DNA of 64,000 nucleotides from Lentisphaera profundi (GTDB lineage Bacteria; Verrucomicrobiota; Lentisphaeria; Lentisphaerales; Lentisphaeraceae): contig NZ_CP117811.1 in NCBI RefSeq assembly GCF_028728065.1, forward strand, positions 2,666,001 to 2,730,000, in the 5' to 3' direction. The translations under genes and the position numbers were made by a program. Below are positions 26,137 to 34,732 of this stretch, in pieces. The notes beneath the pieces were generated by a model. The model saw only the letters and a list, made by a program, of their open reading frames with translations, was not told where the DNA came from and did not search any database. How positions within the stretch are numbered: position 1 is the first letter of the stretch; every line of letters begins with the position of its first letter.

Positions 26137-28479
26137 TCATATTTTTTCGATTCTAACCGAACATTTTTTGTAGTCTGGTTGTTTAGATATTGGGCAATAA
26201 GAATCTAGAGTTAGTTCATTGATCAGATAGTTTTCGTCGAAAAATGGGACAAAAACTTGACCGTCAACAGGGCGACCGCGACCATCTATTTTTACTTTAA
26301 AATTCATTTTTCCACGACGTGTAACTAAACGAACTTCTTCTCCATCGAGAATATTCATTCGTTTGGCATCATCACGACTCATTTCTACATAAGCTTCCGG
26401 AACTGATTTGTGTAAAGTAGGAATGCGGCGCGTCATTGAACCTGAGTGCCAATGCTCTAAAACTCGACCCGTACACAGCCAGAAGGGGTATTCATTATCT
26501 GGAACTTCTGGTGCTGGTTGAAAAGGTCTCAGCCAGATATTTGCTTTGTGATCTTTATTTCCATAAAAATCAAAACCACTACCTGGCTTACATGCAGGGT
26601 CATAATCTGAATTGAATCGCCATTGAGTCGATTTTCCGTTCACATAAGGCCACATGGCTCCTGCTTGACTTTTTAAGACCTCATAAGGTGCCATTCCATG
26701 TTTTGACCCAGCTTGGTGAAGGCAATACTCTTTGTAAATTTCTTCAATATGATTTTCATCATCCCAAGGAAATAAATTATTATAGCCCATGCGACGAGCT
26801 ACTTCCATGAGCTGTAATGTATCACTCATTGCCTCGCCTGGGGGTTCTACTAATTGATCAAAATGCTGTGTTCTTCTCTCTGAGTTCCCGTACATACCTT
26901 CACGCTCAATCCACATAGCTGAAGGTAAAATAACATCGGCAATGTCAGTCGTCGGAGTGGGATAAATATCGGAAACCACAATGAAACGACCTTCTTTCTG
27001 ACTCGCTTCTCGATAGCGTTTTAACTTCGGCATTGTTACCATGGGATTAGTCACCTGAATCCACATGAAACGTATATCACCACTATCCAATGCTCTAAAC
27101 ATATCTACTGTATGGTAAGTTGGTTTCGATGGAATATGGTCAGGGTCAACTCCCCAAATTTTAGCCGCATGTTCACGGTGTTGCTTATTCATAACCACTC
27201 CGTGAGGGAGTTTATGAGTTAGCGTACCCACTTCACGTACTGTACCACAAGCTGATGGTTGACCTGTTAAAGAGAATGGACTATTACCAGGAGTGGAAAT
27301 TTTTCCTGTGAGTAAATGAAGGTTATAGACGAGATTATTGATCCACGTTCCACGTGTATGTTGATTCATTCCCATACACCAAAGAGACATAACTTTGGTT
27401 TTCTTACTACCATATAAATGAGCTAAATAGCGTAGATCATCTGCACTCACACCCGTGTATTTAGCTACCGCTTCAGGAGTATAATCATCTAGAAAATCAC
27501 GGTAGGCTTCTAAATCAGAGGGCTTCGCTTCATCTGTGAATTTATAGCCATCTTCTAGGCCATAACCAATTGTCGCATGACCCTCAATTTTTGTTTTTCC
27601 TGATTTAAAGGAGACGTGCTTATCTAAGAAACTTTTATCAACTTTATCTTCTTTCAATAATTCATGTGCAATGGCATTCGCGATCGCTAAATCAGCTTGA
27701 GGAAGGAATAAAATTTGTTTATCTGCCGCTTCACCCGTTCGTGTCGTACGGGTTTCCATAGAAATGATTTTTACTGATGGATCTTTCAATCTTCTATCTA
27801 ACATGCGACTAAATAATATGGGATGCATCTCTGCCATATTATTGCCCCACAAAATAAATACATTTGCATGATCTATATCATCATAACAGCCCATTGGTTC
27901 ATCTGCACCGAAGGATGTTAAGAAGCCTGTAACAGCACTTGCCATACAGAGACGTGCATTGGCCTCTAAGTTATTAGTTCCAATACCCGCTTTCATAAAT
28001 TTCGAGGCTACATAACCATCTGGAATTGTCCATTGACCTGAACCATAAAGTGAAACAGAATCTTTTCCGTGTTGTTTTATAGTTTGTTGCATTTTTAAAG
28101 CGACTAAATCTAAAGCTTCTTTTATGGGTACTTCTTCTAATTTACCGTTTTTACGAACCATTGCTTTTTTGAGGCGGTCACTACCGTAAAGTGCCTGAAC
28201 TGAATGATAACCTTTGACACAGCATAAGCCTTTATTAACTGGAGAAGCGGGATCGCCCTTAACTGCAACCGCTTTGCCATGAGAAATTCCCACCAAAAGA
28301 CCACAACCCACACCACAAAAACGACAGGGTGTTTTTTTCCATTGAAACTGATCATCTTGATCCATTAATTCTGCGCGTTGCGCAAAGGCCGTCCCTGGTA
28401 ACATTGCATTAGCGGCTGCTACTGCAGAAGTGTAAGCCATACCCTTTAATAAACGTCTTCTTGATACATTATTATCCAT
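26137..28479 (-). CDS. napA: Periplasmic nitrate reductase catalytic subunit
   Basis: 780 residues from the ATG at 28479. The frame is open 16 codons further, but that would displace the Tat leader SRRRLLKG. Cys52, 55, 59 and 87 bind the 4Fe-4S cluster (CRFCGVGC...CVKG), and Cys178 in EANARLCMAS is the molybdenum ligand of Nap-type enzymes. MGMNQHTRGTWINNLVYNLHLLTG and SLTGQPSACGTVREVGT match classical NapA closely. It reduces nitrate to nitrite in the periplasm using the bis-MGD cofactor. It follows napD with an 11-base gap. Confidence 0.96.
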   Translation of the reverse strand: MDNNVSRRRLLKGMAYTSAVAAANAMLPGTAFAQRAELMDQDDQFQWKKTPCRFCGVGCGLLVGISHGKAVAVKGDPASPVNKGLCCVKGYHSVQALYGSDRLKKAMVRKNGKLEEVPIKEALDLVALKMQQTIKQHGKDSVSLYGSGQWTIPDGYVASKFMKAGIGTNNLEANARLCMASAVTGFLTSFGADEPMGCYDDIDHANVFILWGNNMAEMHPILFSRMLDRRLKDPSVKIISMETRTTRTGEAADKQILFLPQADLAIANAIAHELLKEDKVDKSFLDKHVSFKSGKTKIEGHATIGYGLEDGYKFTDEAKPSDLEAYRDFLDDYTPEAVAKYTGVSADDLRYLAHLYGSKKTKVMSLWCMGMNQHTRGTWINNLVYNLHLLTGKISTPGNSPFSLTGQPSACGTVREVGTLTHKLPHGVVMNKQHREHAAKIWGVDPDHIPSKPTYHTVDMFRALDSGDIRFMWIQVTNPMVTMPKLKRYREASQKEGRFIVVSDIYPTPTTDIADVILPSAMWIEREGMYGNSERRTQHFDQLVEPPGEAMSDTLQLMEVARRMGYNNLFPWDDENHIEEIYKEYCLHQAGSKHGMAPYEVLKSQAGAMWPYVNGKSTQWRFNSDYDPACKPGSGFDFYGNKDHKANIWLRPFQPAPEVPDNEYPFWLCTGRVLEHWHSGSMTRRIPTLHKSVPEAYVEMSRDDAKRMNILDGEEVRLVTRRGKMNFKVKIDGRGRPVDGQVFVPFFDENYLINELTLDSYCPISKQPDYKKCSVRIEKI

Positions 28480-28490
28480 AATATTTGTCC

Positions 28491-28721
28491 TCAATTTTGC
28501 ACTTGTCCGAAGGATAAGACAAGGCAATTTATATCTTTTACTTGCTTGATTTTTTCTTGAAGAAGCTTTTCGTGATCCTTATCCTTGGTCTCTGTAAGTA
28601 GAATGATAAGTTTCTTGTCATCCGAAAGCGTAACGTCACACTCAGGCATACTAGATAATTTGCTCATGAGGGCCTGTTCTTTTCCCTCGATTGGGTAGGC
28701 GAGATAACTACAAACTGGCAT
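28491..28721 (-). CDS. napD: NapD, chaperone for NapA
   Basis: 76 residues. MPVCSYLAYPIEGKEQALMSKL, then CDVTLSDDKKLIILLTET, has the ferredoxin-like fold pattern of NapD, which binds the Tat leader of NapA and holds back export until the cofactor is in place. It is first in the leftward operon, immediately before napA. Confidence 0.9.
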   Translation of the reverse strand: MPVCSYLAYPIEGKEQALMSKLSSMPECDVTLSDDKKLIILLTETKDKDHEKLLQEKIKQVKDINCLVLSFGQVQN

Positions 28722-29024
28722 AATAAAAACTCCTTATTAAATAATAAAGATATTAGCAAGAAAGGCATGAACCAAAACAGCTTTCATATATGTAAAAGCT
28801 TGATATAAAGGAGTTTTTATAGATCCATAAAAATCTAAATAATCTCCCATATATAGCGATCATCCGAAAACGGACTCTTCTTGTATTCCGTAAACGGATG
28901 AGTTTGAAAATATCTATTAAATTATTTTTATATATAACCTTAATAAATAAGAACTTATGTCTTAATTTGAATAAACTCCTTAAATCTTGCTAAGATTAGT
29001 CTTTATAAAAATAAGGAGATAGAC
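28722..29024. promoter_or_regulatory. Divergent control region between the two nitrate/NO operons
   Basis: 303 bases without a gene separate napD (leftward) from ric (rightward), so both promoters lie here. I found no full TTGAT-N4-ATCAA site of the FNR type, only half-sites. A pair of other palindromes is listed separately. Confidence 0.6.
28863..28898. promoter_or_regulatory. Two TCCG-N4-CGGA palindromes, operator candidates
   Basis: TCCGAAAACGGA (28863-28874) and TCCGTAAACGGA (28887-28898) have centres 24 bases apart. With flanking CAT/ATG bases they also make one larger inverted repeat. Spacing and symmetry suit a dimeric regulator bound twice. No regulator gene is adjacent. Confidence 0.55.
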
Positions 29025-29741
29025 ATGAATAGCTGTGTTTCTGAGTTCGAAAATAAAAGCCTCGGCGAAATTGTGAGTAAAAAGCCTTGGGCCGCTTTAG
29101 TCTTTGAAGAATTTAAACTCGATTATTGCTGCGGAGGAAAACAAAGCCTACTCGAAGCTTGTCAAAAAGCAGAACTTGACACTCATCTCGTAACAGAAAA
29201 AATCCAAGAACAAGAAGGACAAGCTAATAATTGGGACTGTCCAAAAGAAAGCCTAACAGAACTTTGTGACCATATTGAAGAAGCTCACCATCGTCATTTA
29301 GAAAACTTACTTCCAGAGCTCGAGCATCTCATTCAAAAAGTCGCTCATGCTCATGGAGATAATCATCCCTTTTTACATGAGCTTTTATTCGTTTTTCAGG
29401 GCTTACATGTGGAACTTATGCAACACATGGGCAAAGAAGAACAAATTCTTTTCCCCTTCTGCAAAATAATTGAGACCAGTACTGAAGCACAAAGTTTCCA
29501 CTGTGGCTCAGTAGCTAATCCCATCAGAGTTATGTGCATGGATCACGATAATGCCGGTGAAGTTTTAAGGGAAATCCGTCAATTAACTTCCAACTATGAA
29601 ATCCCTGATGATGTCTGTACGACTTACCGTATCATGATGGAAGAACTCCAGGCATTTGAACTGGATATGAAACAACATATTCACAAAGAAAATAATGTTC
29701 TTTATCCCATGGCTCTAAAAGCAGAGGCAAGTCTGCATTAA
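29025..29741 (+). CDS. ric: Iron-sulfur cluster repair di-iron protein (RIC/ScdA/YtfE)
   Basis: 238 residues. The N-terminal ScdA domain ends in LDYCCGGKQSL near residues 36-46. The hemerythrin-like part has the His/Glu ligands in HHRHLENLLPELEH, HVELMQHMGKEEQILFPF, DHDNAGEVL and HIHKENNVLYP. RIC proteins repair clusters damaged by nitric oxide and oxidants. Its place at the head of a nitrate-reduction operon fits defence against NO. AAGGAG lies just upstream. Confidence 0.95.
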   Translation: MNSCVSEFENKSLGEIVSKKPWAALVFEEFKLDYCCGGKQSLLEACQKAELDTHLVTEKIQEQEGQANNWDCPKESLTELCDHIEEAHHRHLENLLPELEHLIQKVAHAHGDNHPFLHELLFVFQGLHVELMQHMGKEEQILFPFCKIIETSTEAQSFHCGSVANPIRVMCMDHDNAGEVLREIRQLTSNYEIPDDVCTTYRIMMEELQAFELDMKQHIHKENNVLYPMALKAEASLH

Positions 29742-29746
29742 ATCAC

Positions 29747-30100
29747 ATGACCAACTCGACTTCACATATAGCTTTTGAAAAAAAAGTCATCGCTTCAATG
29801 ATTAGGATTTATTGCGATCATAAACATTGCCAAAACAACGAGCTTTGCGAAGATTGCCATAAAATCTACCATTACTGCACTAAGCGTCTAGATAAATGCC
29901 CCTTTGGGGAGAACAAACCTGCTTGCCAGAATTGTCAGGTTCACTGTTACGAAAAAGTGATGCGACAAAGAGTCCGAAAAATAATGTCTTATGCAGGTCC
30001 AAGAATGCTGTACCGGCATCCTTTCATGAGTTTGAAGCATCTTTACCAAAGTAAAATTATTAAGGCTTTGAGCCTTAAAGAATATAAGCAAATTTCTTAA
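29747..30100 (+). CDS. ygbA: YgbA-type nitrous oxide-stimulated promoter family protein
   Basis: 117 residues, Cys-rich: IYCDHKHC, LCEDCHKIYHYC, KCPFGENKPACQNCQVHCY, then MRQRVRKIMSYAGPRMLYRHP. This order matches the YgbA family, which in enterobacteria is controlled by the NO sensor NsrR and linked to growth under nitrosative stress. It is five bases after ric, so the pair is an NO-response unit. Confidence 0.88.
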   Translation: MTNSTSHIAFEKKVIASMIRIYCDHKHCQNNELCEDCHKIYHYCTKRLDKCPFGENKPACQNCQVHCYEKVMRQRVRKIMSYAGPRMLYRHPFMSLKHLYQSKIIKALSLKEYKQIS

Positions 30101-30155
30101 TACATGAAACCTACTCACACTATAAAACTTTTAAAAATAAACATACAGGTAAGAT

Positions 30156-31385
30156 ATGAAAAAAATAAACACTTTTAGAACTTGGCTATTGCTCAGTTTT
30201 TCATTGTCAATAATCCCATTATACGCCAATGCAGAATTAATTAGCGAAGGGGAAAAAACTTACGACGCTAATTGCGCTGCCTGCCATCAAAAAAAGGGTA
30301 TTGGTCAAGTGGGCCTTGCTCCAAGTATTGGCAATAGAGATTTCCTTGCTATCGCCTCCGATGACTTTATCAAAAGTGTTATTGCTCAAGGTCGAGCAGG
30401 TACTGCAATGGTGGCTCGCCCTGATTTATCTGGACAGAAAGTCGATGCTATAATTGCCTTTTTACGTTCTTTGCCTATTTCTAATCCCAAAGTTATCAAA
30501 GTTGATAATTCCTTGAAATTTACAGGTGATATTAAGAAAGGTGCCGACCATTACCTTAAGTTCTGTTCTTCTTGTCACGGTACAGAAGGACAGGGATATT
30601 CCTATGGTGGTCCAGGACCTGGTATTGGACTCCCTAGTTTTTTAAACCAAGCATCTGATGATTTTATTTTTCAAACTCTCAAACATGGACGTTCGGGTAC
30701 CGCAATGCTTAGCTTTATAGGTGCTACTGGCTTAGCTAACCTAAGTGAACAAGATGCCAAAGACATCATCGTTTTTTTGCGCAATATTGATAAGACTACC
30801 ACAACTAAAACATCGGCTCCTACTGGCGCATCACAATATTCACTCTGTGTGAGTTGTCACGGCCAAAACGCAGAAGGGAATATCGCTCTGAAAGCTCCTG
30901 CTCTCCAACATTTAAGTGAAGACTATATCGTTAAGAGCTTAAAAAAATTCAAATTAGGCGCTCGTGGTTATGACCCTAAAGATATTAATGGCGCCACAAT
31001 GAAAAGCATGGCGGGTATGATTGCTGATGACAAAACCATGGTGATGGTAGCCAAACACATAAAAAGCTTAGCTGTAAAAACACCCGCAGCCACCATCAAA
31101 GGTGATGCCACTTCTGGTGCCGCTCTTTACGCCATGTGTGTCGCCTGCCATGGCGCTAATGGCGAAGGTAATCCTCTACTTAAAGCTCCTGCACTCGCAG
31201 GGCAAGCTGATTGGTACATTGTTGCTCAACTCAAGAACTATAAAGCGGGCTTACGCGGTGTTCATGCTGGCGATCCCGAGGGTGCCTTAATGCGCCCAAT
31301 GTCGATGATTTTAGCCAATGATCAAGCCATCAATGATGTTGCCGCACATATACAAAATTTATCAAAAAATAAGAGGTCAAAATAA
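30156..31385 (+). CDS. Secreted cytochrome with four monohaem domains
   Basis: 409 residues. Signal peptide of about 26 residues. Haem motifs begin at C40, C137, C231 and C328 (CAACH, CSSCH, CVSCH, CVACH), about 95 residues apart, each opening a cytochrome c domain. Most have a later Met that can be the second ligand (GTAMV, GTAMLS, MKSMAGM, MRPMSM). Domains 3 and 4 are closest. Its stop overlaps the start of the second molybdoenzyme by one base (TAATG), so it is the likely electron carrier for that enzyme. Confidence 0.9.
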   Translation: MKKINTFRTWLLLSFSLSIIPLYANAELISEGEKTYDANCAACHQKKGIGQVGLAPSIGNRDFLAIASDDFIKSVIAQGRAGTAMVARPDLSGQKVDAIIAFLRSLPISNPKVIKVDNSLKFTGDIKKGADHYLKFCSSCHGTEGQGYSYGGPGPGIGLPSFLNQASDDFIFQTLKHGRSGTAMLSFIGATGLANLSEQDAKDIIVFLRNIDKTTTTKTSAPTGASQYSLCVSCHGQNAEGNIALKAPALQHLSEDYIVKSLKKFKLGARGYDPKDINGATMKSMAGMIADDKTMVMVAKHIKSLAVKTPAATIKGDATSGAALYAMCVACHGANGEGNPLLKAPALAGQADWYIVAQLKNYKAGLRGVHAGDPEGALMRPMSMILANDQAINDVAAHIQNLSKNKRSK

Positions 31386-34033
31386 TGAAACGACGTTCAT
31401 TTATAAAAGGCTCAGCCGCCATGGGTGCGGCCGCTGGTGTATCAGGAAGCAAAGGCTGGGCAGTTCCCGGCAGTGATAAGATTGAACTTGAAGGGAAAAA
31501 GTGCGCTACTAATTTACTGGCTGCTTGTCCTTATTGTGGTGTGGGTTGTGGTACCATTATTCAGACGAAAAATGGCAAAATCACTAATATCCTCCCCGAT
31601 AAAGATCACCCCACTAACAAAGGTTTACAGTGTATCAAGGGCCTCACCTCTGCTGAAGCCATCTACGTAAATCGCTTAACAAAACCTCTCATTCGAAAAG
31701 ATATGTCCGATCCTCATACTGGACATATTTCAAAGACAAAAGGCTCTTATGACCCCAAACATTTCCGCGAAGCAACTTGGGAAGAAGCTGACGAGTTAAT
31801 TACGGATAAAATAGTTGAATTAGTACAGGAATATGGTGGTAACTCTATCGGACTCTACGGTTCTGGACAACTTCCCGTTGAAGGCCAATACTTAGAAAAC
31901 CTCTTCATGAAGGGGGTTTTAGGTTCTAACACAATCGAAGCTAACGCTAGAATGTGTATGACTTCAGCTGTTACGGGTTACTTCAAGGCTTTGGGCTCTG
32001 ATACGCCTCCGACCTGCTACGATGATATCGAAATTTCAGATATGATCTGTTTTTGGGGTCACAACGCTCGCGGTTCACACCCCATTCTCTACTGGCGTGT
32101 AGCTGATCATAAATCTAAAAATGATATTCCCACCCTCTGTGTTGACCCACGCCGTACAGGTACGGTAGCAGGGCTCGAGGAAATCAACCCTGAAAACAGT
32201 ACACATTTCCCCACCATTAATGGGGATATCTCCATTCATAATGCCATTGCTTATGCGATCATGGAAAAACATCCTGAAGCAGTCGATTGGAATTTACTTA
32301 AAAATCACACCACTGGTTGGGAAACTTACGTAGAAGAAGTCAAAAAAGACTACCGTCCTGAAGATGTAATTGATCGTACCATGATTCCAGCTGAAGAAAT
32401 CTATGCACTAGCTGCAACTTGGGCCGAAGCCTCGATCAAAGGTAAAAAACGTGGTCAAGGTGGCGTGCTTGCCTTCTGGGGCATTGGCTATAATCAACAC
32501 CTACATGGTCAGCATAATACGATGAGTCTTATTAACCTCATGGCTTTAACGGGTAATATTGGTCGTCCTGGTTGCGGACCGCATTCTCAAACGGGTCAGC
32601 CTAACGCCATGGGTGAACGTCTCACTGGTGGCCTCACTGGTCGCCTACCCTTTAATATCGGACTTGATGACGATAAGCACCGTGCTGTAATGGCCGAAGC
32701 TTGGGGCGTTCCCAAAGCCCGTCTCGATGCCGTTGCGAGTGCCGCAAATCCTGGTATGGCAGTCGGCATGATGGAACGCGCTCTTAAAGGTGAAGTCAAA
32801 GCCATGTTTATGATCTATGCTACGCATATTGACCTCCCAGATGCTTATAACTTATCGCGCCCAGCGATGACCAAAATGTTCACCGTCTCTCAAGAGATCT
32901 ACAAAGACGCACCAAATAATCTTTACTCAGATATCATTCTACCTGCAGCTACTTGGGGTGAATGGGTCGGTGGAACCTACGTTCAGTCCGAACGTCGTTT
33001 CTACGTTTGCGATGGTACCGCCAACCCGGTGAAAGGTTGCCGTCCAGATATGGATATGGTCATCGATAAAATTAAATCAATCGGTGAAAAATTAGGTCTT
33101 GATCCCAAAAAGATCGCACCTTATGAACGCAAAGAAAATGGTTATTATGATCCTGAAGAAGTCTTCCGCGATTTCCTTAAAGCCTCTAAGGGAACAGATG
33201 CCGACCTTACTGGAATTCTAGAAGTAGAAAAAGAAACGGGTAAATCTCCCTACCAACAAATTCGTGACCTACGTGGTATTCAATGGCCTGCACCTACTGC
33301 GGCTATTGCAAAAGCAGGGGGAACTAAACGTCGTTATATGGGTCAAGAATCGTACTGGCCAGATAAACCCTATGCAGAATTTCGACACCCTGATGGTAAA
33401 CTGCATATCCACATGTGCCGTCAGGATTATAGCAACTATAAGGAAGTCACCGACGAACTCAAAAAACTCGGTACAGATCCTAATTACTTTGCTATTGATC
33501 ACCTCGATGTACTCGTGAAGGCCCGTGATGCTGGCTTGACTCCCGAGCTTCCGGACAAGGACTTCCTCGGTAAAAAAATCGGTACTGTCCCCAAAGACAA
33601 ATTCCCCTTCTGGTGGGCTACTGGCGTAGTTTACGAGCATTTCCATACTGCGAAAACCATCCGTGCGGGTACTACGAAGAAACTCGTCCCAGAAATGTAT
33701 GTGGAAATGCACCCTGAAGACGCCGCAGAGCTAGGTGTGAAAGATGGTCAGTGGGTCAAAGTCATTACGCGACGTAATAATCCCAATGATAAAAATAACG
33801 AAGCCTATATAGAAGCTCGTGTTTCAATCGGTCTCGACTCGGTAGTTAAGCCGGCTCGTAACACAGTTCCCAAGGGCTTTCTTTTTAGTCCCTGGAATCT
33901 CTCTGTTGCCGATAGTGCCGACCCTGCGAAAAATCGCTGGTTAGCTAATGGCACGACTCACCGCGCCTTCGACCCTGTCTCAGGCCAGGCAGACTTCAAA
34001 AAGAATGCCTGTAGAATTGAACCCTTAAGCTAA
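31385..34033 (+). CDS. Second NapA-like molybdopterin oxidoreductase
   Basis: 882 residues. Leader MKRRSFIKGSAAMGAAAG is Tat-like. Cys48, 51, 55 and 83 bind a 4Fe-4S cluster; Cys191 (EANARMCMTS) is the predicted molybdenum ligand, so it belongs with the Nap/Nas group. It differs from NapA: GYNQHLHGQHNTMSLINLM replaces the usual QHTRG block, SQTGQPNAMGERLTGGLTG replaces SLTGQPSACG, and there is an added region at about 590-710. Nitrate is a reasonable substrate guess, not proven. NapGH-like and cofactor genes follow. Confidence 0.85.
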   Translation: MKRRSFIKGSAAMGAAAGVSGSKGWAVPGSDKIELEGKKCATNLLAACPYCGVGCGTIIQTKNGKITNILPDKDHPTNKGLQCIKGLTSAEAIYVNRLTKPLIRKDMSDPHTGHISKTKGSYDPKHFREATWEEADELITDKIVELVQEYGGNSIGLYGSGQLPVEGQYLENLFMKGVLGSNTIEANARMCMTSAVTGYFKALGSDTPPTCYDDIEISDMICFWGHNARGSHPILYWRVADHKSKNDIPTLCVDPRRTGTVAGLEEINPENSTHFPTINGDISIHNAIAYAIMEKHPEAVDWNLLKNHTTGWETYVEEVKKDYRPEDVIDRTMIPAEEIYALAATWAEASIKGKKRGQGGVLAFWGIGYNQHLHGQHNTMSLINLMALTGNIGRPGCGPHSQTGQPNAMGERLTGGLTGRLPFNIGLDDDKHRAVMAEAWGVPKARLDAVASAANPGMAVGMMERALKGEVKAMFMIYATHIDLPDAYNLSRPAMTKMFTVSQEIYKDAPNNLYSDIILPAATWGEWVGGTYVQSERRFYVCDGTANPVKGCRPDMDMVIDKIKSIGEKLGLDPKKIAPYERKENGYYDPEEVFRDFLKASKGTDADLTGILEVEKETGKSPYQQIRDLRGIQWPAPTAAIAKAGGTKRRYMGQESYWPDKPYAEFRHPDGKLHIHMCRQDYSNYKEVTDELKKLGTDPNYFAIDHLDVLVKARDAGLTPELPDKDFLGKKIGTVPKDKFPFWWATGVVYEHFHTAKTIRAGTTKKLVPEMYVEMHPEDAAELGVKDGQWVKVITRRNNPNDKNNEAYIEARVSIGLDSVVKPARNTVPKGFLFSPWNLSVADSADPAKNRWLANGTTHRAFDPVSGQADFKKNACRIEPLS

Positions 34034-34075
34034 ACTACTGAGCAGTGAGAGTGCCACTCTTGCTGCTCGTAGTTT
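34032..34075 (+). other. Intercistronic RNA hairpin
   Basis: AAACTAC-GAGCAG-AGAGT pairs with ACTCT-CTGCTC-GTAGTTT with one bulge and a two-base mismatch. It begins at the molybdoenzyme stop codon and has no T-run, so it may be a processing or stabilising hairpin, or a weak attenuator. Confidence 0.6.
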
Positions 34076-34099
34076 ATGAGCTTTTAGTTTAGGAAAAAA

Positions 34100-34732
34100 A
34101 TGAAATTAAGTCGTAAAAGATTTTTACTGAGTTTCGCTGCGGGGGTGGTCCTACCACTGCTGATACCTTTGATTGATAAGCTCCCAAAAAATTCACGCTT
34201 AAAAAGGTTCTTACGTCCCCCGGGTGCAGGTTCTGAAAAAGAATTTCTCAAGGCCTGTATAGGCTGTGGCGAATGTGCTAATGTTTGTCCCAATAAGTGT
34301 ATTGAAATGCATGGACTTGATCAAGGTTTAGAGAATTTAGCAACGCCAAAAATAATTGCACGTTCAAGAGCCTGTACACTGTGCATGGCCTGTACTCAAA
34401 TTTGTCCTACTGATGCCCTCAAGAAACTTGAGCCTACTGAGGAAGGAATGAAAGCCGTCGATATGGGTAAAGCCTACCTTTCTACTGATATCTGTTATTC
34501 CTTTCATGGTCGTACCTGCGGTGTTTGCTACCGTGCTTGTCCTCTCCCTGGTGTTGCTATGACCATTGGTCTTTTTGAGCAACCGACTATCCATCAAGAT
34601 GCCTGTGTCGGCTGTGGACTTTGCGAGAGTGCCTGCATTCACATGCCACAAGCTGTACGAATTGTTCCAAAGCATGAACTAGAGGCCATGAAACCTCGTA
34701 ATGAGCTCGCATTTATTAAGGTTCCAAAATAA
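34100..34732 (+). CDS. napG: NapG-like ferredoxin
   Basis: 210 residues with an N-terminal hydrophobic leader (KRFLLSFAAGVVLPLLIPL) and RPPGAGSEKEFLKACIGCGEC, the usual NapG/MauM start of the cluster region. Four Cys sets follow: CIGCGECANVCP, CTLCMACTQICP, CGVCYRACP and CVGCGLCESAC. NapG with NapH passes electrons from quinol to periplasmic nitrate reductase. It overlaps napH by one base. Confidence 0.88.
   Translation: MKLSRKRFLLSFAAGVVLPLLIPLIDKLPKNSRLKRFLRPPGAGSEKEFLKACIGCGECANVCPNKCIEMHGLDQGLENLATPKIIARSRACTLCMACTQICPTDALKKLEPTEEGMKAVDMGKAYLSTDICYSFHGRTCGVCYRACPLPGVAMTIGLFEQPTIHQDACVGCGLCESACIHMPQAVRIVPKHELEAMKPRNELAFIKVPK

Noticed and set aside
28722-29024. FNR/DNR box in the divergent nap promoter
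   Set aside because: Only half-sites such as TTGAT were found; no complete TTGAT-N4-ATCAA.
33269-33712. 147-codon minus-strand ORF inside the second molybdoenzyme gene
   Set aside because: It lies antisense in a well-supported coding sequence and has no recognisable protein pattern.
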